DNA from: an uncultured Eubacteriales bacterium
GTDB lineage: Bacteria; Bacillota; Clostridia; Oscillospirales; Oscillospiraceae
Assembly (NCBI GenBank): GCA_900547745.1
Contig: URHT01000002.1
Location: 1-64,000, forward strand
Length of the DNA: 64,000 nt
Direction of reading: 5' to 3'
Shown here: piece after piece, positions 37,914 through 47,776 of the stretch
Layout: every line of letters starts with the position of its first letter
How positions within the stretch are numbered: the first letter of the stretch is position 1
Program-made: the position numbers and the translations under genes
The notes under the pieces: model-generated
The model's database searches: none
Seen by the model: only the letters and a program-made list of their open reading frames with translations
Told to the model about the DNA's origin: nothing

Positions 37914-39056
37914 TTACCGGATCCCGGCGATGAAGCAGGACGGGTCAACGGCCAGCTGCCGCCTGGCCCACGCCAGCATGTCGCAGGTGTTGACGGCTCC
38001 GGTGATGACGCCGGCGCCCCAGTCATCGGCGGTGACGCTGCGCAGGAAATCATCCGGCGCGGCGGTACGCACATAGTAGGGGTGGGCCTCGGCGGAGCCG
38101 TCCAGCGCCGCCGCTGCGGCCTTGTCCGTGTAGAAGGACTTGTCCCCGGCCAGAATGGTCAGGCAGTCCTGCACCACATTGGCGGCGGTGGGGAAGCGCC
38201 CCGCGCCCTGCCCGAAGAAGCTCTGGCGGCCGATGCGCTCGGCGGTATAGGTGATGAGATTGTAGTTGGCGGGCACGGCGGCCTCCGGCTCGCCGGCGTC
38301 CACCAGCGTCGGCTCCACATAGGCGCACACGCCGTTCTCCGCGGCCTCCGCCGCGGCCAGCAGCTTGCACACGAAGCCGTGAGCCTTGAAGGCGGCGATG
38401 TCCGACGCCGTGACGGTGCGGATGCCGAAGGTGGGGATAGCCGTCTCGTCCAGCACCGCGTCAAAGGCAATGTTGGCGGAAATGCACAGCTTCCGGCGGA
38501 TGTCGTCGCCGTCGATGTCGGCGGAGGGATCGGCCTCGGCGTAGCCCAGCTCCTGCGCCTCCTTGAGGATGGCGGGGAAGTCCACGGGGGCCTTGTGCAT
38601 GGCGTCCATGATGAAATTGGTGGTGCCGTTCATGATGCCGCCCACGGCGCGCACGGTGTCCAGCCGCTTGACCCGGGCCAGATTCACCAGCCAAGGGATA
38701 CCGCCGCCCACGGCGGCAGTGCACCGCAGGGCCACGCCCTTTTCCTTTGCCAGCGCCGTCAGCTCCTGATAGTAGGCGGCGATCAGCGCCTTGTTGGCCG
38801 TGACCACGTTCTTGCCCCGCTCCATAGCGGCGGTGACGTACTCATAGGCCGGGTGCAGCCCGCCCATGACCTCCACTGCCGTGTCGATGGCGTCATCCAG
38901 CAGGATGTCGTTGAAGTCGTAGGTGACCAGACTCTCCGGCAGCCCCGCCTTGGGACTGCGCAGCAGCACACGGGAAACGGCGATGTCCTTGCGGCCCTGT
39001 GCCAGCTCCAGCACGCCGCCGCCCACCACGCCGAAGCCCAGCAGACCGATGTTCAT
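37914..39056 (-). CDS. hom: Homoserine dehydrogenase
   Basis: A 380-residue enzyme with the NAD(P) fold GFGVVGGGVLEL at the N-terminus, ANKALIA, and the catalytic region GGGIPWLVNL, IMNGTTNFIMDAM and EADPSADIDGDDIRRKL. It reduces aspartate semialdehyde to homoserine for threonine and methionine synthesis. It ends about 50 residues earlier than forms carrying a C-terminal ACT domain, so direct threonine feedback through ACT is not expected. No other threonine or methionine gene is adjacent. It has a strong own promoter and no T-box leader. Confidence 0.93.
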   Translation of the reverse strand: MNIGLLGFGVVGGGVLELAQGRKDIAVSRVLLRSPKAGLPESLVTYDFNDILLDDAIDTAVEVMGGLHPAYEYVTAAMERGKNVVTANKALIAAYYQELTALAKEKGVALRCTAAVGGGIPWLVNLARVKRLDTVRAVGGIMNGTTNFIMDAMHKAPVDFPAILKEAQELGYAEADPSADIDGDDIRRKLCISANIAFDAVLDETAIPTFGIRTVTASDIAAFKAHGFVCKLLAAAEAAENGVCAYVEPTLVDAGEPEAAVPANYNLITYTAERIGRQSFFGQGAGRFPTAANVVQDCLTILAGDKSFYTDKAAAAALDGSAEAHPYYVRTAAPDDFLRSVTADDWGAGVITGAVNTCDMLAWARRQLAVDPSCFIAGIR

Positions 39057-39088
39057 GGGAATACCCCCCTGTCCTTTGATTTTGCCCC

Positions 39089-39117
39089 ATTGTACCCAGC
39101 ATCGCCGCCGCTGTCAA
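39089..39117 (-). promoter_or_regulatory. hom promoter
   Basis: Leftward consensus -35 TTGACA (39112-39117), a 17-bp spacer and -10 TACAAT (39089-39094). Confidence 0.8.
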
Positions 39118-39152
39118 CAAAAAAATACCTGCGCCCCTTGCGGAGCGCAGGC
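39117..39152 (-). terminator. Terminator of the thioredoxin gene
   Basis: Leftward CCTGCGC ... GCGCAGG stem then TATTTTTTTG; the T-run overlaps the hom -35. Confidence 0.75.
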
Positions 39153-39160
39153 ATGCCGCC

Positions 39161-39466
39161 TTACTGCATCAGACGCAGGATGTCCGCCTTGGACACCAGC
39201 CCGACGGATCTGTTCACCAGCTGCCCGTTCCGGAACACCAGCAGCGTGGGGATGCTCTCAATGCCGAACTGCATGGCCAACGCCGGCTCCGCGTCCACAT
39301 CCACCTTGACGATCTTGAAGTCCGCCTCGCCGGACAGCTCCTCCAGCACGGGGCCCAGCATCCGGCAGGGCCCGCACCATGCCGCCCAGAAATCCACCAG
39401 CACCGGCTTGTCCGCGTGCAGGACTTCCTGCTCAAAACTCTGCGTCGTTGCGTGTACGATAGCCAT
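39161..39466 (-). CDS. trxA: Thioredoxin
   Basis: A 101-residue thioredoxin with the redox motif FWAAWCGPCRML, the cis-proline segment IESIPTLLVFRNG and the usual closing helix. It reduces protein disulfides in the cytosol. The ATG is preceded by AAAGGAGGG. No thioredoxin reductase gene is in the window. It lies between hom and a GNAT gene, all leftward, with its own terminator. Confidence 0.93.
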   Translation of the reverse strand: MAIVHATTQSFEQEVLHADKPVLVDFWAAWCGPCRMLGPVLEELSGEADFKIVKVDVDAEPALAMQFGIESIPTLLVFRNGQLVNRSVGLVSKADILRLMQ

Positions 39467-39541
39467 TACGCGCCCTCCTTTGTGTATCGTTTTCTTTATT
39501 ATATGTAGGATCCTGCTGCTTATCAGTGGTATTTGCAACAG

Positions 39542-40063
39542 CTATACGGTTTTTTCCAGACATACCAGCTCCACGCCGGGGATGCCGTTGAACGTACCGG
39601 CCACGATGCCCGCCTCGGTGTAGCCCAGCCGGGCGTACAGCGCGCGGGCCGGGGTGTTGCGGGCGTTGGTGTCGATGCGCAGGCAGCTCCGCCCCGTCTC
39701 GCGCCCCATGTCCTCGTAGAACCGGACGAAAGCGGTGCCGTAGCCCTTGCCCTTGACGGCGGGATCCACCACCAGCGTGTGCAGCACCAGCACCTGCTCC
39801 GGCGGGGCGTCGTCCCGCCACGCGCACTGTGCGTACTGTGCCATCTGGTGATGGTCGATCTTGGCGGCGGCGGTGACGCGGCCCCCGTCCTCCAGCACAT
39901 ACAGCGTTCCGGCGTCCAGCGCGTCCCAGGCCGTCTGCTCCGTGGGGTATACGCCCCGCGTCCAGCCGGTGGTCAGCAGCCCCTGCTCCTCGCGCCGCAG
40001 CAGCGCGTCGTAGATGGCCGCCACGGCGGGGATATCGGCGCTTGTCGCTTTTCGTATCATCAT
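39542..40063 (-). CDS. GNAT-family N-acetyltransferase
   Basis: A 173-residue acetyltransferase. The acetyl-CoA pocket is in VLHTLVVDPAVKGKGYGTAFVRF (the R/Q-x-x-G-x-G/A-type loop, here KGKGYG), and ALYARLGYTEAG is the family's C-terminal motif. The substrate is unknown. It starts at the first of two adjacent Met codons after AGGAGAGGTG. It ends 75 bp upstream of the thioredoxin start. Confidence 0.82.
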   Translation of the reverse strand: MMIRKATSADIPAVAAIYDALLRREEQGLLTTGWTRGVYPTEQTAWDALDAGTLYVLEDGGRVTAAAKIDHHQMAQYAQCAWRDDAPPEQVLVLHTLVVDPAVKGKGYGTAFVRFYEDMGRETGRSCLRIDTNARNTPARALYARLGYTEAGIVAGTFNGIPGVELVCLEKTV

Positions 40064-40121
40064 GCTCACCTCTCCTGCATTATAGCACCGGCCCGCAGTG
40101 CTGTCACCTGCTTTTTCGCGG

Positions 40122-40157
40122 AAAACCGGCCCTCCGCGCACGGAAGGCCGGTTTTTT
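40122..40157 (-). terminator. Terminator of the psuK-psuG-DUF1294 operon
   Basis: Leftward AAAACCGGCC ... GGCCGGTTTT stem with a GC-rich loop, T-tail TTTTCC; it overlaps the stop codon of the DUF1294 gene. Confidence 0.7.
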
Positions 40158-40444
40158 CACCTGTACAGCAGCCACACCGCCAGCGCCAGCTGCGCCAGCA
40201 GGATGGCGGGCACGCCCCATACGAAGTACCAGTGCTTCGTCTTGTGGCGGAACACCCGCATCCCCAGCAGCGCGCCGACGCTGCCGCCCAGCAGAGGCAG
40301 CAGGAACAGCGTCTTCTCCGGTACGCGCCACGCACCCCGCCGGGCCCGGCGCTTGTCCGCGCCGTATACCGCGAACGTAACGAGGTTGATGGCGATGAGC
40401 CATACCGCCAGCGCCCCGGCGGGCGTGGTCAGAAGTTCTCCCAC
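40157..40444 (-). CDS. DUF1294 family small membrane protein
   Basis: A 95-residue protein with three hydrophobic segments (about 10-28, 47-62, 73-93) and the DUF1294 signature YGADKRRARRGAWRVPE followed by LLGGSVGALLGMRVFRHKTKH. Function unknown; in other proteins the domain is fused to cold-shock domains. The start is taken as GTG at 40444, immediately after the psuG stop, with GGAAGG about nine bases upstream; no in-frame ATG exists before the conserved part. Confidence 0.75.
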   Translation of the reverse strand: MGELLTTPAGALAVWLIAINLVTFAVYGADKRRARRGAWRVPEKTLFLLPLLGGSVGALLGMRVFRHKTKHWYFVWGVPAILLAQLALAVWLLYR

Positions 40445-40446
40445 CG

Positions 40447-41373
40447 TCAGTCGGCCTTCCGCAGCTTGCTCAGCTCCACCGCTGTGGCCGTGGCCAGCCG
40501 CGCGTTGTTGTACACCAGCTGGATATTGGCGGCCAGACTGTCGCCGCCGGTGATGTCCTTGATCTTGGCCAGCAGGAAGGGGGTGGTGGCCTTGCCGTGG
40601 ATGCCCTGCGCCTTGGCCTCCTCCACCGCCTCGTCGATGGCCTTGTTGATCACGTCCGCGTCCATGGAGTACGCCTCCGGGATGGGATTCGTCACCAGCA
40701 TGCCGCCCCGCAGGCCCAGCTCGCGCTTGACATGGAACGCCTCGGCCAGCTGGGCGGGGGTGTCCAGCCGGTAGTCTACGCCGAAGCCGGACTTCCGGGT
40801 GTAGAACGCGGGCAGCTCCTCGGTCTGATAGCCGATGACCGGCACGCCGTGGGTCTCCAGATACTCCAGCGTCAGGCCCAGATCCAGAATGGACTTGGCG
40901 CCGGCGCACACCACCATCACGGGGGTCTGGGCCAGCTCCTCCAGATCGGCGGAGATGTCCATAGTGGTCTCCGCGCCGCGGTGGACGCCGCCGATGCCGC
41001 CGGTGGCGAATATCTCGATGCCCGCCATGGCGGCGATCATCATGGTGGTGGTGACGGTGGTGGCGCCGTCCCGCTTCTCCGCCACCAGAATGGGCAGGTC
41101 GCGGCGGCTGGCCTTGGTGACGCCCGCGCCGGTCTTGCCCAGATAGTCGATCTCCTCCGGGGTCAGACCGGCCTTCAGCCGCCCGCCGATGATGGCGATG
41201 GTGGCTGGCACGGCGCCGCCCTCCCGGATGATCTTCTCCACGTTCAGGGCCGTCTCCACATTCTGGGGATAGGGCATGCCGTGGCTGATGATGGTGCTCT
41301 CCAGCGCCACAACGGGCTTACCGGCCTTGATGGCCTCCTGTACCTCGGGTGCAACGTCCAGATAACGGTTCAT
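40447..41373 (-). CDS. psuG: Pseudouridine-5'-phosphate glycosidase
   Basis: A 308-residue enzyme, the family length. It splits pseudouridine 5'-phosphate into uracil and ribose 5-phosphate. Conserved segments: VALESTIISHGMPYPQN, GLTPEEIDYL, VTKASRRDLP, ATGGIGGVHRGAETT and GLRGGMLVTNPIP. It lies one base after psuK and just before the DUF1294 gene, forming a pseudouridine salvage operon. Confidence 0.97.
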   Translation of the reverse strand: MNRYLDVAPEVQEAIKAGKPVVALESTIISHGMPYPQNVETALNVEKIIREGGAVPATIAIIGGRLKAGLTPEEIDYLGKTGAGVTKASRRDLPILVAEKRDGATTVTTTMMIAAMAGIEIFATGGIGGVHRGAETTMDISADLEELAQTPVMVVCAGAKSILDLGLTLEYLETHGVPVIGYQTEELPAFYTRKSGFGVDYRLDTPAQLAEAFHVKRELGLRGGMLVTNPIPEAYSMDADVINKAIDEAVEEAKAQGIHGKATTPFLLAKIKDITGGDSLAANIQLVYNNARLATATAVELSKLRKAD

Positions 41374-41374
41374 A

Positions 41375-42466
41375 TCAATGCTCCTCCTTGTGCAAAATAT
41401 AATGGATGTTCTCCCAGCTCATGCCGGGGTGGATGGTCTCAGGTGATGTGCAGGCCAGCGCGCCCGCGCCGATGGCCAGCTGCGCCGTCTCCTCCAGCGT
41501 TCTGCCGTGGGCGATGCAGGCGGCCAGCGCGGCGGCCACCGCGTCGCCGCCGCCGGTGGCGTTGGCGATCTGTACCCTTGGGCAGGCCACGCGGGCGGTG
41601 TGCCCCTGCCGGTCAGCGGCGTACAGCCCGTCGCCGCCAAGGGAGATGTACACCTGCTGCAGGCCCGTCTCCAGCAGCTTCTCCGCCGCTCTGGCCGCGT
41701 CGGCGTCTGTCTCGATGGTCATGCCGCTGAGCAGCTCCGCCTCCATGCGGTTGGGCTTCAGCGCCGTCAAGCGGCCCAGCACCGGCTTCAGCTTGGGGGC
41801 CTTGATGGTGGACACCGGGTCGGCCAGCAGGGGAGCGGTGCAGTGCTCGCACAGCCAATGCAGCGACGATTCCGGCAGATTTGTCTCCACAACCACCAGA
41901 TCGGCGTGGTTCATGAAGTCCAGCCGCTGCCGCAGGAAGTCCGGCGTCATGTGGTCGTAGATGGCCATGTCGTTGACGGCCAGCGCCATGTCGCCGTCGC
42001 TGTCGTCGATGAACAGGTAGGTGCCGGTGCGCCCGTCGGGGATGACGGCGCTGTGGGTCAGGTCAAGGCCGATGGCGGCGGCGTTTTCCCGCACGCTCTG
42101 GGCGAAGCTGTCCTGTCCCAGCACCGTGACCATGGACACCTGCTCGCCCAGCAGGCACAGGTTGTGGGCGATGTTGCGGCCTACGCCGCCCAGCGAGGTG
42201 GTGACCCGGCCGGGATTGGAGTCCCGCGCCACCAGCGGCGCATGAGACACCGCGCCGATGTCCATGTTCACGCCGCCCACCACCACGATGTAGGGGTCGG
42301 TGCGCAGCAGATAGCCCCGCCCGGCGATGTAGCCCTTCTTCATCAGGCTGGAGATGTGTACCGCCGCGCTGGAGCGGGTGATACCGGCCTTTTCGGCCAG
42401 CTCCTGCTGGGAGATCATGGGGTTTTCCCGGATCCACTCCAGAAGCTGGCGCTCCCGCTGGGTCAT
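41375..42466 (-). CDS. psuK: Pseudouridine kinase with N-terminal helix-turn-helix (PfkB family)
   Basis: 363 residues. Residues 1-60 form a winged helix (MISQQELAEKAGITRSSAAVHIS), followed by a PfkB sugar-kinase domain: GGVNMDIGAVS near the start, GGVGRNIAHNLCLLG (substrate loop) and NATGGGDAVAAALAACI (anion hole with catalytic Asp). It phosphorylates pseudouridine for PsuG. The fused HTH suggests it also senses pathway state or regulates its own operon. An AGGAGG ribosome site precedes the ATG. First gene of the operon. Confidence 0.93.
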   Translation of the reverse strand: MTQRERQLLEWIRENPMISQQELAEKAGITRSSAAVHISSLMKKGYIAGRGYLLRTDPYIVVVGGVNMDIGAVSHAPLVARDSNPGRVTTSLGGVGRNIAHNLCLLGEQVSMVTVLGQDSFAQSVRENAAAIGLDLTHSAVIPDGRTGTYLFIDDSDGDMALAVNDMAIYDHMTPDFLRQRLDFMNHADLVVVETNLPESSLHWLCEHCTAPLLADPVSTIKAPKLKPVLGRLTALKPNRMEAELLSGMTIETDADAARAAEKLLETGLQQVYISLGGDGLYAADRQGHTARVACPRVQIANATGGGDAVAAALAACIAHGRTLEETAQLAIGAGALACTSPETIHPGMSWENIHYILHKEEH

Positions 42467-42510
42467 GGTATCGCCTCCTAAACGAAAATTAAGTTTCTAA
42501 TCACATGCTT

Positions 42511-42539
42511 ATGATAGCGCGGCGGCGCCGACTTGTCAA
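42511..42539 (-). promoter_or_regulatory. psuK-psuG promoter
   Basis: Leftward consensus -35 TTGACA (42534-42539), a 17-bp spacer and -10 TATCAT (42511-42516). Confidence 0.8.
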
Positions 42540-42555
42540 GAGGGAAAACTCATCC

Positions 42556-42584
42556 TTGTAAAAATCAGCAGGGTAGTGTATAAT
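42556..42584 (+). promoter_or_regulatory. asnS promoter
   Basis: -35 TTGTAA (42556-42561), a 17-bp spacer and consensus -10 TATAAT (42579-42584). The leader is only about 45 bases, too short for a T-box. Confidence 0.75.
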
Positions 42585-42634
42585 ACCATGTCACAGCATG
42601 TGACCCGAAATATCAACAGAAAAGGTGAAAGACT

Positions 42635-44029
<1,395 letters not shown>

Positions 44030-44041
44030 AAAAATGTTTCC

Positions 44042-44077
44042 AAAAGGGTCGAAGCTGATGAGCTTCGGCCCTTTTGC
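44042..44077 (+). terminator. asnS terminator
   Basis: AAAAGGGTCGAAGCT-GATG-AGCTTCGGCCCTTTT (one T-G pair); a further T-run follows the stem. Confidence 0.85.
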
Positions 44078-44114
44078 GGCTTTTTTCGGGACATCTTCAG
44101 GATGTGCCGCAGAA

Positions 44115-44160
44115 ATTACAAAAAAAGGGTAGTAATTTCAGAATGACCCTGCTATAATGA
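44115..44160 (+). promoter_or_regulatory. AT-rich upstream region with a -10 and an AGGGT/ACCCT inverted pair
   Basis: A TATAAT lies at 44153-44158, but no good -35 at 17 bp; AGGGT ... ACCCT flank the expected -35 region. About 105 more AT-rich bases (ATATTAGATATG region) follow before the acyltransferase gene. The weak -35 and the inverted pair suggest an activated promoter; the YheO-like regulator of the same operon is a candidate. Confidence 0.35.
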
Positions 44161-44264
44161 TAAACTGCAAGTTCGGCGGATTATCGTTACTATCTGATAT
44201 AAAATATTAGATATGCTTGTAAAAAGATAGTGATTATATTAGGTACATCTGACAGGAGAAAAAA

Positions 44265-45140
44265 ATGGAAACACAGAAAAAGCGCCGGGGTGACCGCAAG
44301 GATGGCCGCCTGCTGCGGGAGCTGGATTCTCTGCACTTCATCACGGGCATCATCTACCCCAACCGCTGCGATAACGAGGCGTATGTCTCCGAGCGCATTG
44401 ATCTGACCGCCATGAACGCCTATCTGGCGGAGAAAAACCGGACGGAGACGGACTTCCCCTACACCATGTTCCATCTGGTGGTGACGGCACTGCTGAAGGC
44501 CATCACCCTGCGGCCCAAGCTGAACCGCTTTATCGTCAACAGCAATTTCTACCAGCGCAACGAGGTGTCCGCCGCGTTCGTGGTGAAAAAGCAGTTTTCC
44601 GACAAGGGCGCCGAGGCACTGGCAGTACTGCACAGCCGAGAGGACAACACGCTGGAGGATGTCCATGCGTATATCCGCAAGCAGGTGACGGAATGCCGCA
44701 GTGATAAGGTCGATCCGACCACCGGCGTCATGGATTATCTGAACAAGATCCCCCGGTTTATCAGCAAGACCGCTATCCGTATCCTCATGTGGCTGGATAA
44801 ACACGGCTGGGTGCCGGCGGATATTATCGCCACCGACCCCTACTATAATTCCGTGGTCATCTCCAACCTCGGCTCCATCAAGCTCAAGTGCGGCTATCAC
44901 CACCTGACCAACTGGGGTACCTGCTCGATGTTCTGCATCATCGGCGAGAAGAAGCTGTCGCCGTTTTTTGACGCGGACGGCAGTGTGAGCATGCGGGAGA
45001 CACTGGAGCTGGGCTTGACCATTGATGAGCGTCTGGCGGACGGGTACTACTACTCAAAGTCCGTGCGCCTGCTGAAGTATCTGCTGGAGCACCCCGAGGA
45101 GCTGGAAAAACCGTTGAAGGAGGAGGTACAGTATGAGTGA
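44265..45140 (+). CDS. Stand-alone E2/CAT-fold acyltransferase-like protein without the catalytic His
   Basis: 291 residues matching the catalytic domain of 2-oxo-acid dehydrogenase E2 proteins and chloramphenicol acetyltransferase (YTMFHLVVTALLKAI, SVVISNLGSIKLKCGYHHL). No lipoyl or peripheral-subunit-binding domain is present. The C-terminal motif that should read DHRxxDG is DERLADG (residues 254-260), so Glu255 replaces the catalytic His. It overlaps the start of an acyl-CoA ligase gene by eight bases. Possibly a CoA-ester-binding partner of the ligase, or an acyltransferase with altered chemistry. GACAGGAG ribosome site. Confidence 0.7.
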   Translation: METQKKRRGDRKDGRLLRELDSLHFITGIIYPNRCDNEAYVSERIDLTAMNAYLAEKNRTETDFPYTMFHLVVTALLKAITLRPKLNRFIVNSNFYQRNEVSAAFVVKKQFSDKGAEALAVLHSREDNTLEDVHAYIRKQVTECRSDKVDPTTGVMDYLNKIPRFISKTAIRILMWLDKHGWVPADIIATDPYYNSVVISNLGSIKLKCGYHHLTNWGTCSMFCIIGEKKLSPFFDADGSVSMRETLELGLTIDERLADGYYYSKSVRLLKYLLEHPEELEKPLKEEVQYE

Positions 45141-46860
45141 AGTAAAGACCCCGTGGAAGGACTATATGGGCGATGTTCCCATGCATCTGGACTATTTTCA
45201 GGGCAGCATGTTCGACGCCGTGGAGCGCATGGCCGACATGTATCCCAACAGCATCGCCTTTGATTTTATGGGCCGCTCCGTCACCTACCGCAAGATGGTG
45301 CAGGAGATCGAGAGGTGTGCCAAGAGCCTGAAGACGCTGGGCGTCCGGGTGGGCGACAAGGTGACGATCGCCATGCCCAACTGCCCGCAGGCCATCTATA
45401 TGTTCTACGCCGTCAATCTGGTGGGCGGCATCGCCAACATGATTCACCCCCTGTCGGCGGAGAAGGAGATCGAATTCTATCTCAACGCCTCCGAATCCAC
45501 CACGGCCATCACGCTGGATCAGTTCTACAACAAGTTCGAGCACATCCGCCAGAACACCGGCATCATCAACATCATCATCGCCTCCGTGAAGGACGAGCTG
45601 AGCCGCACCATCCGCGCCGGCTACATGCTCACCGAGGGCCGCAAGATCCAGAAGATCCCCGATGACGCCCCCGTGATCCGCTGGAAGGAATTCATGGACA
45701 TGTCCCGGTACTGCTTCTATAAGAACTACCGGGTGGAGCGGAGCTTCGACGATCCCGCCGTTATCCTGTACTCCGGCGGCACCACCGGCACCACCAAGGG
45801 TATCGTGCTGACCAACGGCAACTTCAACGCGCTGGGTCAGCAGATCATCGCCACCAACCCCATGTTCCGTCCCGGCGACAGGATGCTGGCGGCCATGCCC
45901 CTGTTCCACGGCTTCGGTCTGGGCGTGTGCGTCCACTCCATGCTGTCTCAGGGCGGACGCTGCATTCTGATCCCCCGCTTTACTGCCAAGAGCTACGCCA
46001 AGCAGATCGTGAAGTACAAGTGCAACTTCATTGCCGGCGTCCCCACGCTGTATGAGGCGCTGCTGCGCTTGCCCAGCATGGACAACGCCGACCTCAGCAG
46101 CCTGAAGGGCGTGTTCTCCGGCGGCGACAGCCTGTCCATCGAGCTGAAGAAGAAGTTCGACAAGTTCCTGTATGACCACAAGGCCGTCATTCAGGTACGG
46201 GAGGGCTACGGCACCACTGAGACGGTGACGGCCTGCTGCCTGACCCCCACCAATATCTATAAGGAGGGCTCCATCGGCCTGCCGTTCCCCGATACCTACA
46301 TCAAGATCGTCAAGCCCGACACCGACGAGGAGGTGCCCTACGGCGAGGAGGGCGAGATCCTGCTGGCCGGCCCCACCGTCATGAAGGGGTACATGAGCAA
46401 CCCCGAGGAGACCGCCAAGACCCTGCGTAAGCACGCCGACGGCCTGACGTGGGTGTACACCGGCGATCTGGGCAGCATGGACGAGCAGGGCTTCATCTAC
46501 TTCAAGGGCCGCGCCAAGCGCATGATCATCTCCTCCGGCTACAACGTGTACCCCGGCCAGCTGGAGAATATTCTGGACGCCCACGAGAAGGTGCAGATGA
46601 GCTGCATCATCGGTGTGCCCGATGCCTATAAGATGCAGAAGGTCAAGGCCTTCGTCATGCTGAAGCCCGGCGTCCCCGCCGACGACAACACCAAGCAGGA
46701 GCTGCTGGCCTACTGCCGCAAGCACATCGCCAAGTACGCCATGCCCTACGACATCGAATTCCGGGACGAGCTGCCCAAGACGCTGGTGGGCAAGGTGGCC
46801 TACCGTGTGCTGGAGGACGAGGAGAAGGCGAAGCTGGCCGCCCGGCAGACCGAGGCGTAA
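45133..46860 (+). CDS. Acyl-CoA synthetase (AMP-forming, ANL superfamily)
   Basis: 575 residues. Adenylation motifs: YSGGTTGTTKGIVLTNG (P-loop), GYGTTETVTACCL, YTGDLG, GRAKRMIISSGYNVYP and the C-terminal catalytic Lys in PKTLVGKVAYRVL. It activates a carboxylic acid as acyl-AMP and then acyl-CoA; the length and FHGFGLGV loop resemble medium/long-chain ligases. The acid is unknown. Coupled to the E2-like gene upstream and followed 36 bp later by a YheO-like regulator. No beta-oxidation or fatty-acid synthesis gene is adjacent. Confidence 0.9.
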   Translation: MSEVKTPWKDYMGDVPMHLDYFQGSMFDAVERMADMYPNSIAFDFMGRSVTYRKMVQEIERCAKSLKTLGVRVGDKVTIAMPNCPQAIYMFYAVNLVGGIANMIHPLSAEKEIEFYLNASESTTAITLDQFYNKFEHIRQNTGIINIIIASVKDELSRTIRAGYMLTEGRKIQKIPDDAPVIRWKEFMDMSRYCFYKNYRVERSFDDPAVILYSGGTTGTTKGIVLTNGNFNALGQQIIATNPMFRPGDRMLAAMPLFHGFGLGVCVHSMLSQGGRCILIPRFTAKSYAKQIVKYKCNFIAGVPTLYEALLRLPSMDNADLSSLKGVFSGGDSLSIELKKKFDKFLYDHKAVIQVREGYGTTETVTACCLTPTNIYKEGSIGLPFPDTYIKIVKPDTDEEVPYGEEGEILLAGPTVMKGYMSNPEETAKTLRKHADGLTWVYTGDLGSMDEQGFIYFKGRAKRMIISSGYNVYPGQLENILDAHEKVQMSCIIGVPDAYKMQKVKAFVMLKPGVPADDNTKQELLAYCRKHIAKYAMPYDIEFRDELPKTLVGKVAYRVLEDEEKAKLAARQTEA

Positions 46861-46896
46861 CGCCCCGCGCAGTACAGAAAAAAGGAGGCTGACCCC

Positions 46897-47586
46897 ATGG
46901 AAAAGGAACTGAAACGGCACTATATGCTGATTGTGGACTTTCTGGGCCACGTTCTGGGCCCGGATTACGAGATCGCCCTGCATGAGCTGAACGACGACTC
47001 CAACGAGATCGTCGCCATCGCCAACGGCGAGCTGACCGGCCGCCATCTGGGGTCGCCGCTGAGCAATAAGATGCTGGAATATGTGGCCGGCAATCTGTAC
47101 GAGACGCAGAACTATGTGCTGAACTTCGAGTCGGTGTCCGCCACCGGCAAGACCATGTGCTCCAACTCCATGTTCATCAAGGGCCGCTCCGGCGAGCTGG
47201 CGGGCCTGCTGTGCATCAACTTTGACGCCAGCCGGTACGAGGAGCTGTCCCGCCGGGTCATGGAGCTGTGCGGAGGCGGCGCAAAGCGCGGCGTGCCCAG
47301 CGGCACCCGGCTCATCGCCGACGGCAACGACCCGGTGGAGACGCCGGTGCGCAGCGGCTATCCCACGTCCATCGCCGGCGCCACGGCCAGCATCGTCTCG
47401 CAGGTGGTGGAGGACTATCCGGTGGAGGTGGATCGCCTGACGCAGGATGAGAAAATGGAGATCATGGACATCCTGAACCGCAAGGGCGTATTTCTGCTGA
47501 AGGGCTCCGTCAGTTATGTGGCGCAGGCGCTCCACAGCTCCGAGGCCAGCATCTACCGATATCTGGGCAAGCTGAACAACAAATAA
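46897..47586 (+). CDS. YheO-like PAS and helix-turn-helix transcriptional regulator
   Basis: 229 residues. The N-terminal YheO-type PAS domain spans about 8-115 (LGPDYEIALHELNDDSNEIVAIANG). The C-terminal HTH_22 DNA-binding domain spans about 170-225 (RKGVFLLKGSVSYVAQALHSSEASIYRYL). It probably senses a small ligand and controls the acyltransferase-ligase operon in which it lies. AAAGGAGG ribosome site; strong terminator after it. Confidence 0.85.
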   Translation: MEKELKRHYMLIVDFLGHVLGPDYEIALHELNDDSNEIVAIANGELTGRHLGSPLSNKMLEYVAGNLYETQNYVLNFESVSATGKTMCSNSMFIKGRSGELAGLLCINFDASRYEELSRRVMELCGGGAKRGVPSGTRLIADGNDPVETPVRSGYPTSIAGATASIVSQVVEDYPVEVDRLTQDEKMEIMDILNRKGVFLLKGSVSYVAQALHSSEASIYRYLGKLNNK

Positions 47587-47590
47587 GCAC

Positions 47591-47633
47591 AAAAAGTAAG
47601 CCCGGCGGCTGTGCCGCCGGGCTTACTTTTTTT
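47591..47633 (+). terminator. Terminator of the acyltransferase-ligase-regulator operon
   Basis: AAAAGTAAGCCCGGCGGC and complement around a TGT loop, ending in TTTTTTT. Confidence 0.9.
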
Positions 47634-47776
47634 GGCAGCGGGAGCCGTTATCGGACGCAGTTTTTTCCGCTTTCCCGTGTCCGCATCCGAAGGGCTGTGC
47701 CGTTATATAGAGTGATGGCGCACACGGCGCGTCTGTGGTACAATGCAGATAAAACGGACACGGAGGGGGTGAAGGA

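Noticed and set aside
39057..39117. Riboswitch or T-box before hom
   Set aside because: The promoter lies 30-60 bp from the start codon, leaving no room.
42585..42634. T-box leader for asnS
   Set aside because: The leader is only about 45 bases and has no T-box or terminator.
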